Below are positions 25,248 to 33,314 of a stretch of DNA of 64,000 nt, piece by piece. The translations under genes and the position numbers were made by a program. Each line of letters opens with the position of its first letter. The first letter of the stretch is position 1. Source of the stretch: Paractinoplanes pyxinae (GTDB lineage: Bacteria > Actinomycetota > Actinomycetes > Mycobacteriales > Micromonosporaceae); assembly GCF_026626335.1 (NCBI RefSeq), contig NZ_JAPNTZ010000003.1:645808-709807 (forward strand), read 5' to 3'. Below the pieces are notes generated by a model, which had not been told where the DNA came from, did no database searches, and was given only the letters and a program-made list of their open reading frames with translations.

Positions 25248-28200
25248 GCTCGAGCACCCGGTCGACCCGGTCGAGGCCTTCGGCGCGGTGGGTCAGGACG
25301 AGCACGCTCATGTCGGCCGCCCCGAGCAGGTCGGCCATGAGCTCCTCGGCCACCTCCGCGTCGAGGCCCTCGGTCGGCTCGTCCAGGATGAGCAGCGCGG
25401 GCCCGGCCAGCAGGGCCCGCGCAACGGCGAACCGCCGGGCCTGACCGCCCGACATCGTCGTCCCGCCACCGCCCAGCCACGTGTCGAGGCCTTGCGGCAG
25501 GGCATCGAACCAAGTTCCCAGCCGTACGCGGTGAAGCACCGCAAGGAGCTCGTCATCAGTGGCGCCGGGGCGGGCCAGCCGCAGGTTCTCGCGCACGGTC
25601 GAGGCGAAGATGTGCCCGGTGTCGTCGCCCACGAGAACGACGCGGCCGCGGCCTCGCGTCACGACACCGTCGCGAGGGTCGAGGAAACCGGCGAGCACGG
25701 CGGCCAGCGTCGACTTGCCGGAGCCGGAGCGGCCCAGCACGGCCACCCGGGAACCGGCCGGCAGGTCGAGATCCAGGCCGTCGAGCACGGGGTCGGCCCA
25801 GGCGGCGGTGACCCGCTCGAGGCGGAACCCCGTCGAGCCGCTGCTGTCGCGGGGCGTCGCGGCGGGCGGCTCGGACGTCAGGCCGGCCAGGCGGACTTCG
25901 GCGCCGGCCGCGCGCTGCCGGGCCACTGCGGCGTCGGGCAGCGTCAGCACGATCTCGCCCAGGGCCACGGTGGCCAGCAGCAGCACGGCGGCCCACTCCG
26001 CGCTCAGACCGCCGAGCGCGAACGCGACGCCGGTGACGGCCACACCCCAGCCGAGGTGCGCGAGCGCGGTCGACCAACCGGCCGTCCGGGCGGCCCGCGC
26101 TTCGAGCAGGGCCAGGTCGCGGCTTCGCTTCTGCGGTACGTCGTCACCCGTTCGCAGATCCTCCAGGCCGTCCACCGTCTCGACCATCGCGTCGCGTAGC
26201 CGGGCCCGCGCCTCACCGGTGGCGGCTTCGTCCCGGGCGGCCTGGCGGGCGGCCAGCGCAGGCGCCAGAACGCCCGCGATGAACACCCCGGCCATCAGCG
26301 GGAGCGCGGCAAGCGGGCTCAGCAGGACGGCGGCGCTCACGGCAACCGCGACGGTCGCGGCGGCAACGAGGAAGGGCATCCGCCCCCGCAGCAGCCCGTC
26401 GACCCGGGCGTCGACGTCGTCGGCCACTTTGGTGAGCAGGTCCCCGCGGCGGCGCAGCCGAGGCCCCGGCACGCGGGGGATGAGGGCCGCGAAGACCCGG
26501 GCCCGCCAGACGCCCAGGCGCGCGAAGGCCACGTCGTGCGCGACAAGCCGCTCCAGATACCGGAGCAGCGGCCGGGCGACGGCACTGCCCCGCACGAGCA
26601 CCACAGCAGTCGACAGCGTGAGCACCGGCGGCAGGAAGGAGGCCCGCACGAGCAGCCAGGCCGCCGCCCCGGTCAGGACGAGGCCGGCCAGCGAGGAGCC
26701 GCTGCCGAGCGCTACCGCCACGCCGGCCCGCCGCCACCACGGCCGCTGGGTTGGCGAGTCCGATCGGTAAGCGTCGTGCCTGGTGGCCGCTGCTTCGGTT
26801 TCGGCCGCTTCGGTGGCCGCTTCGGTTTCGGCCGGTTCCGTCCCGGCGGGGGACGCTTCGGTCGGTTCCGTCCCGGCGGGGGACGCTTCGGCCCGTTCCG
26901 TCCCGGCGGGGGACGCGGCCGCTTCCAAAGTGAGGGGTGTCTCGGCGGTGGCGAGCCGGACGGCGTTCCCCGTGCCGGTCGTGAGCGTCCGGGTCGGGGC
27001 GGATGCCTGCGAGTTGGCCTTCGTGCCCGCGGTTCCCGCTGTGGCGAGCCCGGCGTGGCCCGGCAGCGGCACGTCGGCCGTGGCGAGGAAGGGCGTTTCG
27101 GTTCCGGGTGTGGCCGGCGGGACGAGCCGGACCACGCGGTCGGCGGCGGCGAGCAGGGCCGCGCGGTGGGCGACCACGAGAATCGCGCATCCGGCACGGG
27201 CGGCCTCACGCAGGCGGGCGATGACCAGTGCTTCGCCGGCCGGGTCGAGGTGGGCGGTCGGCTCGTCGAGTAGCAGGGTGGCGGGCGCTTTGTCCGGCCG
27301 CTCGACAGAACTGTGGGCAGCGACGCCACCTGTGGACGACGCCGACGTGGGCGCCCGAAAAATCGTAGAGTCGTCCCGACCCCGGGCGGGTGGGCTGGAT
27401 AGGGGTAGTAGGGCGGCCTCGATCAGCGCGCCGGTTCCGGGTTGCCGGGCGGTCGGTGTGCCGGCCCGGTGCGGCGAAGCACCTGCGTTCGGTGTCGTCG
27501 CCTGGTGGTGCGAGGCGGCGGCGTTCGGCGTCGTGTCCGGGTGCTGCGGAGCGGCTGCGTTCGGTGTTGTGGCCTGGTGCTGCGGAGTGGCGGCGTTCGG
27601 TGCCGCGGCCGGGTGCTGCGGAGCGGCTGCGTTGGGCCCCGTGGCCGGGTGATGCCGGACGCCTGCGTTCGGCGTCGTGTCCGGGTGCTGCGGAGTGGCG
27701 GCGGTCGGTGTGAGGACCTGGTGGAGCAGGGCGGCCAGGGCCAGGCGGTGGCGTTGGCCGGCCGAGACGCCGGTGCCGCGTTCGCCGAGCTGGGTGGCCG
27801 GGGTCAGGTCGGTGGCCAGGCCGACGGTGGTGAGGGCGTCGGTGATGTCGGCGGCGGAGGTGCCGGTGGGGAAGAGGTCGGCGACCGTTCGAGCGTGCGG
27901 CAGCGCCGGGCGTTGCGGCAGGTAGAGCGGGTTGGTGGCGTGGGCGGCTCCGGTGTGGGCGGTCTGCAGGCCGGCCAGGACGCGGAGAACTGTCGTCTTG
28001 CCGGCGCCGGACGGGCCGGCCAGGGCGACTATCTCGCCCGGTCGCACGACCAGCTGCTCCAGCGCGGCCGCGTCGCGCGTGGCGCCGGGATAGCGGGATC
28101 GCAATCCGCTGACCACAACACCCGCCGCCGGAGGAAGGCCGCCGGCGACCGGGCCGAAGCCGGTGTCGGAAGGGCCGGCGGTAGCACCGCATCCAGCCGG

Positions 28201-29406
28201 GCTGGTGCCCGTGCCGCCTGCGACACCGATGGGAAAGAGGCCGGGAGTCGCCGGGCGAGCCTCGGTGTCGCCGGCTGCGGCGGAGGCTGAGGATTCGGCG
28301 GCCGGGTTGGTGGTCGCTGAGGCGCCGACGGCTTCTTCGACCGTGGATGCCGCGGTGGCCAGGGCCGGGGCGGTGAGGATCTCGTCGACGTCGGTGATGA
28401 TGGCGGTGGCGTCGGTGGAGGCGTGGTAGCGGGCGGCCATTTCGCGTAGCGGGCGGTAGGCCTCCGGGGCCAGCAGGATCACCAGCAGGGCGGGGCCGAG
28501 GGCGAGGTTGCCGGCGGCCACGCGCAGGCCGGCCTCGACGGCGATCAGGCCCACCGAGAGGGTGCCGACGAGGTCGAGCGCGGTGGAGGAGAGGAAGGCG
28601 ACCCGCAGCACGCGCAGCGTGGCCGAGCGGTGCTGGTCGGTCAGGGTTTCGATGACCTCGGTCTGGCGGTCGGCCCGGCCGAAGACGCGCAGGGTGGGCA
28701 GGCCGCGCACCACGTCGAGGAAGTGGCCGGCCAGGCGGGCGTCGGCCTGCCAGCGTTGGCGGGCCCGGGCCTGGGTGGCCCAACCGATCAGCGCGCCCAG
28801 CACCGGGATCAGGGGCAGGGTGACCAGCGCGATCACGGCCGAGGTGGGGTCGACGACGGCCATCGCCACGATGACCAGCGGGGGCAGGGCCACGCCGAGC
28901 ACCAGGGCCGGCAGGTAGCCGCTGAACCAGGGCTTCAGGGCGTCGAGGCCGGTGGTGAGGACGGCCGTCAGGCGGCCCGCGCCGAACGTGGCCACCCAGG
29001 CCGGGCCGCGTTGCGGGAGCACCCGCAGCATCGAGCGGCGAAGTTCGTCGGTGACGCGGGCGGCGGTCCGGCGGGCCACCACTTGCTCCCCCCACGACAG
29101 CAGCGCCCGGGCCACGTACGCGAGGGCCAGCAAGAGCGCCGCCCAGCCGGGGCCTCGGGTCACGAGCATGGTCAGAGCCACCGCCACCAGCAGGGTGGCG
29201 CCGGCCTGCCCGGCGCCGAGCAGGGCCAGGCCGGCGATGCCACCCCGGCTGGTGCGGGCGTGCCGCACCAGCCGGGGGTCCAGCGGCCCGCGAGGCGGCG
29301 CGGATCGCTGGGACGCCACGGCTTCCGGACCCGGAGAGGAGGGAAGCGCGGAAACCGCGGCCGCAGGAGGGGAAGGTGCGATGGCAGCAGGAGGAGAGGC
29401 AGTCAT
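25201..29406 (-). CDS. cydDC: Thiol-reductant ABC exporter, CydD and CydC halves fused
   Basis: One 1401-residue polypeptide carries both halves of the cysteine/glutathione exporter needed for cytochrome bd assembly. CydD half: membrane domain about 55-330; first ATPase with Walker A GPSGAGKT about 464, signature GVSAGQRHRL about 544 and Walker B TLLLDEPTA about 710. Signature and Walker B are separated by about 165 residues instead of about 20, because of a Pro/Thr/Ala/His/Gln repeat insertion (about 562-707). A linker at about 824-882 holds three copies of a 10-residue repeat. CydC half: membrane domain about 890-1150; second ATPase Walker A GRSGSGKST about 1225, signature MSGGQARRF, Walker B LLILDEPTEG. 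ATG 29406 overlaps the cydB stop (ATGA). Confidence 0.88.
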   Translation of the reverse strand: MTASPPAAIAPSPPAAAVSALPSSPGPEAVASQRSAPPRGPLDPRLVRHARTSRGGIAGLALLGAGQAGATLLVAVALTMLVTRGPGWAALLLALAYVARALLSWGEQVVARRTAARVTDELRRSMLRVLPQRGPAWVATFGAGRLTAVLTTGLDALKPWFSGYLPALVLGVALPPLVIVAMAVVDPTSAVIALVTLPLIPVLGALIGWATQARARQRWQADARLAGHFLDVVRGLPTLRVFGRADRQTEVIETLTDQHRSATLRVLRVAFLSSTALDLVGTLSVGLIAVEAGLRVAAGNLALGPALLVILLAPEAYRPLREMAARYHASTDATAIITDVDEILTAPALATAASTVEEAVGASATTNPAAESSASAAAGDTEARPATPGLFPIGVAGGTGTSPAGCGATAGPSDTGFGPVAGGLPPAAGVVVSGLRSRYPGATRDAAALEQLVVRPGEIVALAGPSGAGKTTVLRVLAGLQTAHTGAAHATNPLYLPQRPALPHARTVADLFPTGTSAADITDALTTVGLATDLTPATQLGERGTGVSAGQRHRLALAALLHQVLTPTAATPQHPDTTPNAGVRHHPATGPNAAAPQHPAAAPNAATPQHQATTPNAAAPQHPDTTPNAAASHHQATTPNAGASPHRAGTPTARQPGTGALIEAALLPLSSPPARGRDDSTIFRAPTSASSTGGVAAHSSVERPDKAPATLLLDEPTAHLDPAGEALVIARLREAARAGCAILVVAHRAALLAAADRVVRLVPPATPGTETPFLATADVPLPGHAGLATAGTAGTKANSQASAPTRTLTTGTGNAVRLATAETPLTLEAAASPAGTERAEASPAGTEPTEASPAGTEPAETEAATEAAETEAAATRHDAYRSDSPTQRPWWRRAGVAVALGSGSSLAGLVLTGAAAWLLVRASFLPPVLTLSTAVVLVRGSAVARPLLRYLERLVAHDVAFARLGVWRARVFAALIPRVPGPRLRRRGDLLTKVADDVDARVDGLLRGRMPFLVAAATVAVAVSAAVLLSPLAALPLMAGVFIAGVLAPALAARQAARDEAATGEARARLRDAMVETVDGLEDLRTGDDVPQKRSRDLALLEARAARTAGWSTALAHLGWGVAVTGVAFALGGLSAEWAAVLLLATVALGEIVLTLPDAAVARQRAAGAEVRLAGLTSEPPAATPRDSSGSTGFRLERVTAAWADPVLDGLDLDLPAGSRVAVLGRSGSGKSTLAAVLAGFLDPRDGVVTRGRGRVVLVGDDTGHIFASTVRENLRLARPGATDDELLAVLHRVRLGTWFDALPQGLDTWLGGGGTTMSGGQARRFAVARALLAGPALLILDEPTEGLDAEVAEELMADLLGAADMSVLVLTHRAEGLDRVDRVLELSAGRVRPAGIAVAA
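26836..26916 (-). repeat. 30-bp tandem repeat in the CydD-CydC linker
   Basis: The 21-bp core that begins TTCCGTCCCGGCGGGGGACG occurs identically at 26836, 26866 and 26896 (30-bp period). It encodes ASPAGTE(R/P) three times on the coding strand. Flanking TTCGGTTTCGGCC-type repeats extend the region to about 26785. Confidence 0.85.
27485..27700 (-). repeat. 36-bp minisatellite inside the CydD ATPase domain
   Basis: Six consecutive units of exactly 36 bp (starts 27485, 27521, 27557, 27593, 27629, 27665), with decayed units on both sides. Each keeps the frame and encodes a 12-residue unit like TPNAAAPQHPAT. Units 27521 and 27665 differ at only 3 of 36 positions. Confidence 0.9.
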
Positions 29407-30383
29407 GAGGGGACCCGTTCGCTGGCTACGCGGCGGCGGAAGACCCAGTAGGAGTAGACCTGGTAGGCCAGCACGCCGGGCAGGATGAGGACGCCGGCCC
29501 AGGTGAGCAGTTCCAGGGCCTGCGGGGTGGCCGCCGCGGCGTCGCGGGTCAGGGCGTACGCCGGGTCGATGGTGCTGTGCAGCACGACCGAGCCGTGGCT
29601 GGTGAAGACGGCCACCACCGAGCCGGCCACGCCCACGGCGGTGGCGGCGAAGGCGAGCGCCTCGCGGCCGGTGCGGGCCAGCAGGCCGGCCACGAAGGCG
29701 AGCACCGCGGCGATCAGCACCACGACCGAACCCGTACCCAAGCCCAGCAGCAGAAGCGCGACTGCCCCGCCCGTGCCCAGCCATTGGGCGAGCGTGCGGG
29801 CCCGGCGGCGCACCGGGCCGCTCGTGCGCAGGGCCAGGAACGTCGCCCCGAGCAGCAGCGCGGCGTACAGCGCGGCCAGCGAACCGAGCCCGGCCGCCGG
29901 CGTCAGCACCGGACCCACCGTACGGGCGAAACCGCCACCCACCACGTCGCCGCCGGCGTCGATGGCCAGGCCCCGGACGAAGGCCGCCAGCAGCGCCCCC
30001 CACACCAGCACGATGCCGAGCGAGCTGAGCGCCAGCGCGATGTCGGCCCGCCGCCGGTACCGCGGGCCGTCGCCCTTGCCGCGGAACTCGAGGGCCACGC
30101 CGCGCACCGCCAGCAGGAGCAGCAGCAGGACCATCGGCAGGTACAGCCCGGCCAGCAGCGCCGAGTACCAGGCCGGGAACGCCGCGAACGTCACGCCGAT
30201 CGCCGCCACCAGCCACACCTCGTTGCCGTCCCAGAACGGGCCGATGGTGCGCACGGCCGCGCCTCGCTCGTGGTCGTCGCGGCCGAGCACCGGCCCGAGC
30301 AGTCCCACGCCGAAGTCGAAGCCCTCGAGCACGAAGAACAGCACCCAGGCCAGCACGACGACCGAGAACCAGAAGGTGATCAC
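29403..30383 (-). CDS. cydB: Cytochrome bd oxidase subunit II
   Basis: A 326-residue membrane protein with about 8 helices that matches CydB: FWFSVVVLAWVLFFVLEGFDFGVGLLGP at the N-terminus, GPFWDGNEVWLVAAIG and FPAWYSALLAGLYLP. It forms the bd-type quinol:oxygen oxidoreductase with CydA in the cytoplasmic membrane. It starts 11 bp after cydA ends and overlaps cydDC by 4 bp. Confidence 0.93.
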   Translation of the reverse strand: MITFWFSVVVLAWVLFFVLEGFDFGVGLLGPVLGRDDHERGAAVRTIGPFWDGNEVWLVAAIGVTFAAFPAWYSALLAGLYLPMVLLLLLLAVRGVALEFRGKGDGPRYRRRADIALALSSLGIVLVWGALLAAFVRGLAIDAGGDVVGGGFARTVGPVLTPAAGLGSLAALYAALLLGATFLALRTSGPVRRRARTLAQWLGTGGAVALLLLGLGTGSVVVLIAAVLAFVAGLLARTGREALAFAATAVGVAGSVVAVFTSHGSVVLHSTIDPAYALTRDAAAATPQALELLTWAGVLILPGVLAYQVYSYWVFRRRVASERVPS

Positions 30384-30394
30384 GTCGAAGCTCC

Positions 30395-31756
30395 TCAGTA
30401 GACCGGGGCGAGTTCGGGTTTCTCAGCCGACGCGGCCGAAGGCGAAAGCGGCTGCCGCGCCAGATGACGTACGAGACGAAGCCAGACCACGGCGATCACC
30501 CCGTAGATGACGGTGAACCCGGCCAGCGACACGATGACCTCCGAGCTGGTCAGCCCGGGGGAGATGCCGTCGGCGACCTTGGAGATGCCGAACGCGATCC
30601 ACGGTTGGCGCGCCGTCTCGGTGAAGATCCAGCCGAATGTGTTGGCCGCGGTCGGTAGCAGCGGGATCAGCGGCAGCCATCGGGTCAGCCAGCGCGGGGC
30701 TTGACGACCTTTCCTCGTACGCCACAGGTAGAGCGCCCCGAGGAAGGCGGCGAGCATGCCGATCCCGATCATGAGCCGGAACGTCCAGAACGCCACCGGA
30801 ATCATCGGCACGTAGGAGCCGGGCCCGAACTCCGCCGCGTACTGCGCCTGCAGGTCGTCGATGCCCTGGACGGTCGCGTTGGGGTTGCCCTTGGCCAGGA
30901 TCGACAGCAGCCACGGAATCTCGAGTGCGAACTCGGGCAGCGGCTTGCCCGTCGCGAAGACGGCGAACGGCGCGCCGGCCGTGGTCTCGTACAGCGCCTC
31001 GGCCGCGGCCATCTTCATCGGCTGCACCTCGGTGATGACCTTGCCCAGGTGGTCGCCGGTGAGCGCGGTCGCCGCCCCGCCGGCCAGCGTCAGCCAGGCG
31101 CCGAGGCGAGCCAGGATTCCGTACGCCGGGTCGGCCGCCAGCCGCCATACGCCGACCGCCAGCAGCAGGGCGCCCCCGACCATGACCGCGCCCGAGATGG
31201 TGTGGGGGAAGGCGGCCAGGTTGACCTTGTTCAGCATCAGCTCGGTGAACGACGTGAGCCGGGCCCGTCCGGTGACGGGGTCCAACGCGTACGCGACGGG
31301 GTTCTGCATGAAGGAGTTGGCGGCCAGAATGATGAACGCCGACAGCAGCGTGCCGACCGCGACAATGACGATGCAGGCCGTGTGGATGGCGCGGGGCAGC
31401 CGGTCCCACCCGAAGTACCAGAGCGCGAGGAACGTCGCCTCGAGGAAGAACGCGAGCATCCCCTCGATGGCCAGCGTCGGCCCGAACACGTCGCCGTAGA
31501 ACCGGGCGAATGCGCTCCACCCCAGGCCGAACTGGAATTCCTGGACGAGGCCGGTGACCACGCCGACGGCGAACGTCACGATCAGCAGCTTGCCGACCAG
31601 CTTGGTCAGGTGCAGGTACTGCTCTTTCTTCGTGCGCAGCCAGGCGATCTGCAGGCCGGCGGCGGTCGCGGCCAGGCTGATCGACAGCGGCACGAAGAAG
31701 TAGTGATAGATCGTCACGACCGCGAACTGCAGCCGGGTCCAGTCCAGCACGTCCAT
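30395..31756 (-). CDS. cydA: Cytochrome bd oxidase subunit I
   Basis: A 453-residue CydA, which holds the three haems and the quinol site. Typical segments are the N-terminal LQFAVVTIYHYFFVPLSI (with the His ligand), FGLGWSAFARFYGDVFGPTLAIEG, WILAANSFMQNP-type sequence (here ILAANSFMQNPVAY) and ETARQPWIAFG near the C-terminus. It lacks the long Q-loop insert of the E. coli type. First gene of cydA-cydB-cydDC. Its promoter faces the BlaI gene across the stacked operators at 31769-31805. Confidence 0.93.
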   Translation of the reverse strand: MDVLDWTRLQFAVVTIYHYFFVPLSISLAATAAGLQIAWLRTKKEQYLHLTKLVGKLLIVTFAVGVVTGLVQEFQFGLGWSAFARFYGDVFGPTLAIEGMLAFFLEATFLALWYFGWDRLPRAIHTACIVIVAVGTLLSAFIILAANSFMQNPVAYALDPVTGRARLTSFTELMLNKVNLAAFPHTISGAVMVGGALLLAVGVWRLAADPAYGILARLGAWLTLAGGAATALTGDHLGKVITEVQPMKMAAAEALYETTAGAPFAVFATGKPLPEFALEIPWLLSILAKGNPNATVQGIDDLQAQYAAEFGPGSYVPMIPVAFWTFRLMIGIGMLAAFLGALYLWRTRKGRQAPRWLTRWLPLIPLLPTAANTFGWIFTETARQPWIAFGISKVADGISPGLTSSEVIVSLAGFTVIYGVIAVVWLRLVRHLARQPLSPSAASAEKPELAPVY

Positions 31757-31768
31757 GTGGATGCCCCT

Positions 31769-31805
31769 CTACGACGTCTCGTAGTAGATACTACGCCTCG
31801 TAGTA
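31769..31805. promoter_or_regulatory. Three overlapping palindromes between cydA and the BlaI gene
   Basis: CTACGA-CGTC-TCGTAG (31769-31784), CGTAGTA-GA-TACTACG (31780-31795) and TACTACG-CCT-CGTAGTA (31789-31805) are each perfect inverted repeats that share half-sites. TACTAC/GTAGTA half-sites are those expected for BlaI/MecI-type repressors. The array lies 13 bp from the cydA start and 24 bp from the BlaI gene start. Confidence 0.8.
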
Positions 31806-31828
31806 CGACGCTGTGCAGTAGGGTGGGT

Positions 31829-32191
31829 ATGCTTGCTCACATGGCTCTCGGGGATCTGGAACGCGAGGTCATGACGCAGTTGTGGGACGCCGGTGAGCCG
31901 CTCACCGTGCGGCAGGTGCACGAGCGCCTGAGCCGTCAGCGCGACTTGGCCTACACAACGGTGATGACCGTGCTCGACCGGTTGGCGAAGAAGGGTGTGG
32001 TCACCCAGCAGAAGGCTGACCGCGCTTACAAGTACGTGCCGGCTCAGACGCGGGAAGAGATGACCGCCTCGGTCATGCTCGACGCGCTGACGTCCAGCGA
32101 CGATCAGGACGCCGCACTGGCGTACTTCGTCGGGCAGCTGCCGCCCGACGCCTTAGCTGCAGCAATCGAAGCCGCTCAGAAGAACCGGTGA
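31829..32191 (+). CDS. BlaI/MecI-family transcriptional repressor
   Basis: A 120-residue winged-helix repressor. LGDLEREVMTQLWDAGEPLTVRQVHERLSRQRDLAYTTVMTVLDRLAKKGVV is the full BlaI DNA-binding domain and the rest is the dimerisation helix pair. ATG 31829 or 31841 could be the start. It is followed by an overlapping M56 protease gene, the usual sensor/protease partner that inactivates BlaI. Position and operators suggest it controls both its own operon and cydA-cydB-cydDC. Confidence 0.88.
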   Translation: MLAHMALGDLEREVMTQLWDAGEPLTVRQVHERLSRQRDLAYTTVMTVLDRLAKKGVVTQQKADRAYKYVPAQTREEMTASVMLDALTSSDDQDAALAYFVGQLPPDALAAAIEAAQKNR

Positions 32192-33096
32192 CCGCGCTTC
32201 TGCTGGGGGCGCTCGGCCTGACCCTCTCGCTGGTCGTGCCGAGCCTCCTGGCCAACGCGCGCTGGCCCGACCGGGCGCCGATCGCGGCCGTCCTGCTGTG
32301 GCAGTCGATCACCCTGACCGCCGTGCTCGCGGCCCTCGGCGTCGTGCTGGCCGCGCCCGAAGAGGTCACCCGCATCGCCGGTTCGGGGCAGCCGGTGGCC
32401 GAGGCGGCCGTCATCGGCGCTCTGGCGGTGGCCGCGGTGATCATCGTGCGGCTGCTGCTCTCGCTGATCGGGGTCAGCCGGCGCTCGCGGGCCCGCCGCG
32501 CCCGGCACCGGCTGCTGGTCGACCTGCTCGACCGGGCCGAACAGCACCGCGAGCTGGGCCCGGACAATCTGCGCGTGCTCGACGGGCCGCTTCCCTTGGC
32601 GTACTGCGTGCCGGGGCGCGAGCCGAGGGTGGTGCTCAGCAACGGCGTCCTGCAGGTGCTCGACCGCGAACAGGTCGACGCCGTGCTGGCCCACGAGCAG
32701 ACCCACCTGCGGCACCGGCACGAGGTGGTGATGGAGTCGTTCACCGCCTTCTACCGCGCGGTGCCGCGGCCGTTGCGCAGCCGGCTGCCGCTCGACGCCG
32801 TGCACCTGCTGCTCGAGATGATCGCCGACGACGTCGCCCGCCGCCGCGTGGGTGCTGCGCCGTTGCGCGCCGCCCTCGAGCAGTTGTCCGACGCAGTGCC
32901 CTTGGCCGAGGACGTGAAGGCCGATCCCCGGGGTGACGCGCGCCGGCGTCGGCTGGCCCGGCTCACGGAGTCGCACACTCCGTCCGTCGCGCTCAACGCG
33001 CTGGTCGTTTTCGTCGCGGTGAGTCTCCTCGTGTTACCCACCGTGATTTTGATCGTGCCGTGGCTCGACCAGGCTCTGGAGGCCTGGCCCCTGTAG
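32188..33096 (+). CDS. M56-family (BlaR1-like) membrane metallopeptidase
   Basis: A 302-residue membrane protease, starting at GTG 32188 with a 4-nt overlap. Two or three N-terminal helices are followed by a cytoplasmic zinc protease domain with HEXXH in LAHEQTHLRHRHE (about residues 170-182) and the third-ligand region LLEMIADDVARRR; a final helix (NALVVFVAVSLLVLPTVILIV) ends the protein. It lacks the C-terminal penicillin-sensing domain of BlaR1, so the signal is unknown. It probably cleaves the adjacent BlaI repressor. Confidence 0.85.
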   Translation: MTALLLGALGLTLSLVVPSLLANARWPDRAPIAAVLLWQSITLTAVLAALGVVLAAPEEVTRIAGSGQPVAEAAVIGALAVAAVIIVRLLLSLIGVSRRSRARRARHRLLVDLLDRAEQHRELGPDNLRVLDGPLPLAYCVPGREPRVVLSNGVLQVLDREQVDAVLAHEQTHLRHRHEVVMESFTAFYRAVPRPLRSRLPLDAVHLLLEMIADDVARRRVGAAPLRAALEQLSDAVPLAEDVKADPRGDARRRRLARLTESHTPSVALNALVVFVAVSLLVLPTVILIVPWLDQALEAWPL

Positions 33097-33167
33097 TGAT
33101 CTTTTGCTTGATCGGGAGTACGGTGTTGCACGGTCCGGCAGCCCCCCATCGACCGCCCGGTCGATCT

Positions 33168-33303
33168 GGCGGATCACCGCCCAATCACTGTGAGTGAACC
33201 GGGGACCCGAGTAGTAGGGGTGAAGCCGCGATATTTTGCGGCCGGACGCGCTTCCCGTCCGAACCCGGCAGCTAACCCGGTAGGCGGCTGAGGGAAGAAA
33301 GGA
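33168..33303 (+). ncRNA. Cyclic di-AMP riboswitch (ydaO/yuaA type)
   Basis: The segment contains the conserved blocks of the ydaO motif in order: GATCACCGCC, AACCGGGGACCCG, a GGGGTGAA block, a variable stem (CCGGACGCGCTTCCCGTCCG), then GCTAACCCGGTAGGCGG and GGGAAGAAAGGAA ending just before the start codon. In actinobacteria this riboswitch usually precedes cell-wall hydrolases (Rpf, NlpC/P60), as here. Binding of c-di-AMP normally turns expression off. Confidence 0.85.
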
Positions 33304-33314
33304 ACCACAGCAGA

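Noticed and set aside
27449..27736. CRISPR-like array: 36-bp repeats in tandem
   Set aside because: The units abut with no spacers, keep the reading frame of cydDC and no cas gene is in the window. It is a coding minisatellite.
27206..29095. 629-codon Arg/Pro-rich frame within cydDC
   Set aside because: Same strand, other frame, no recognizable motif; the CydD ATPase and membrane domain lie in the accepted frame.
25201..29406. CydD and CydC as two genes with a frameshift or hidden stop between them
   Set aside because: The frame is open throughout with both halves and all ATPase motifs in it. No stop or frame change is seen in the linker.
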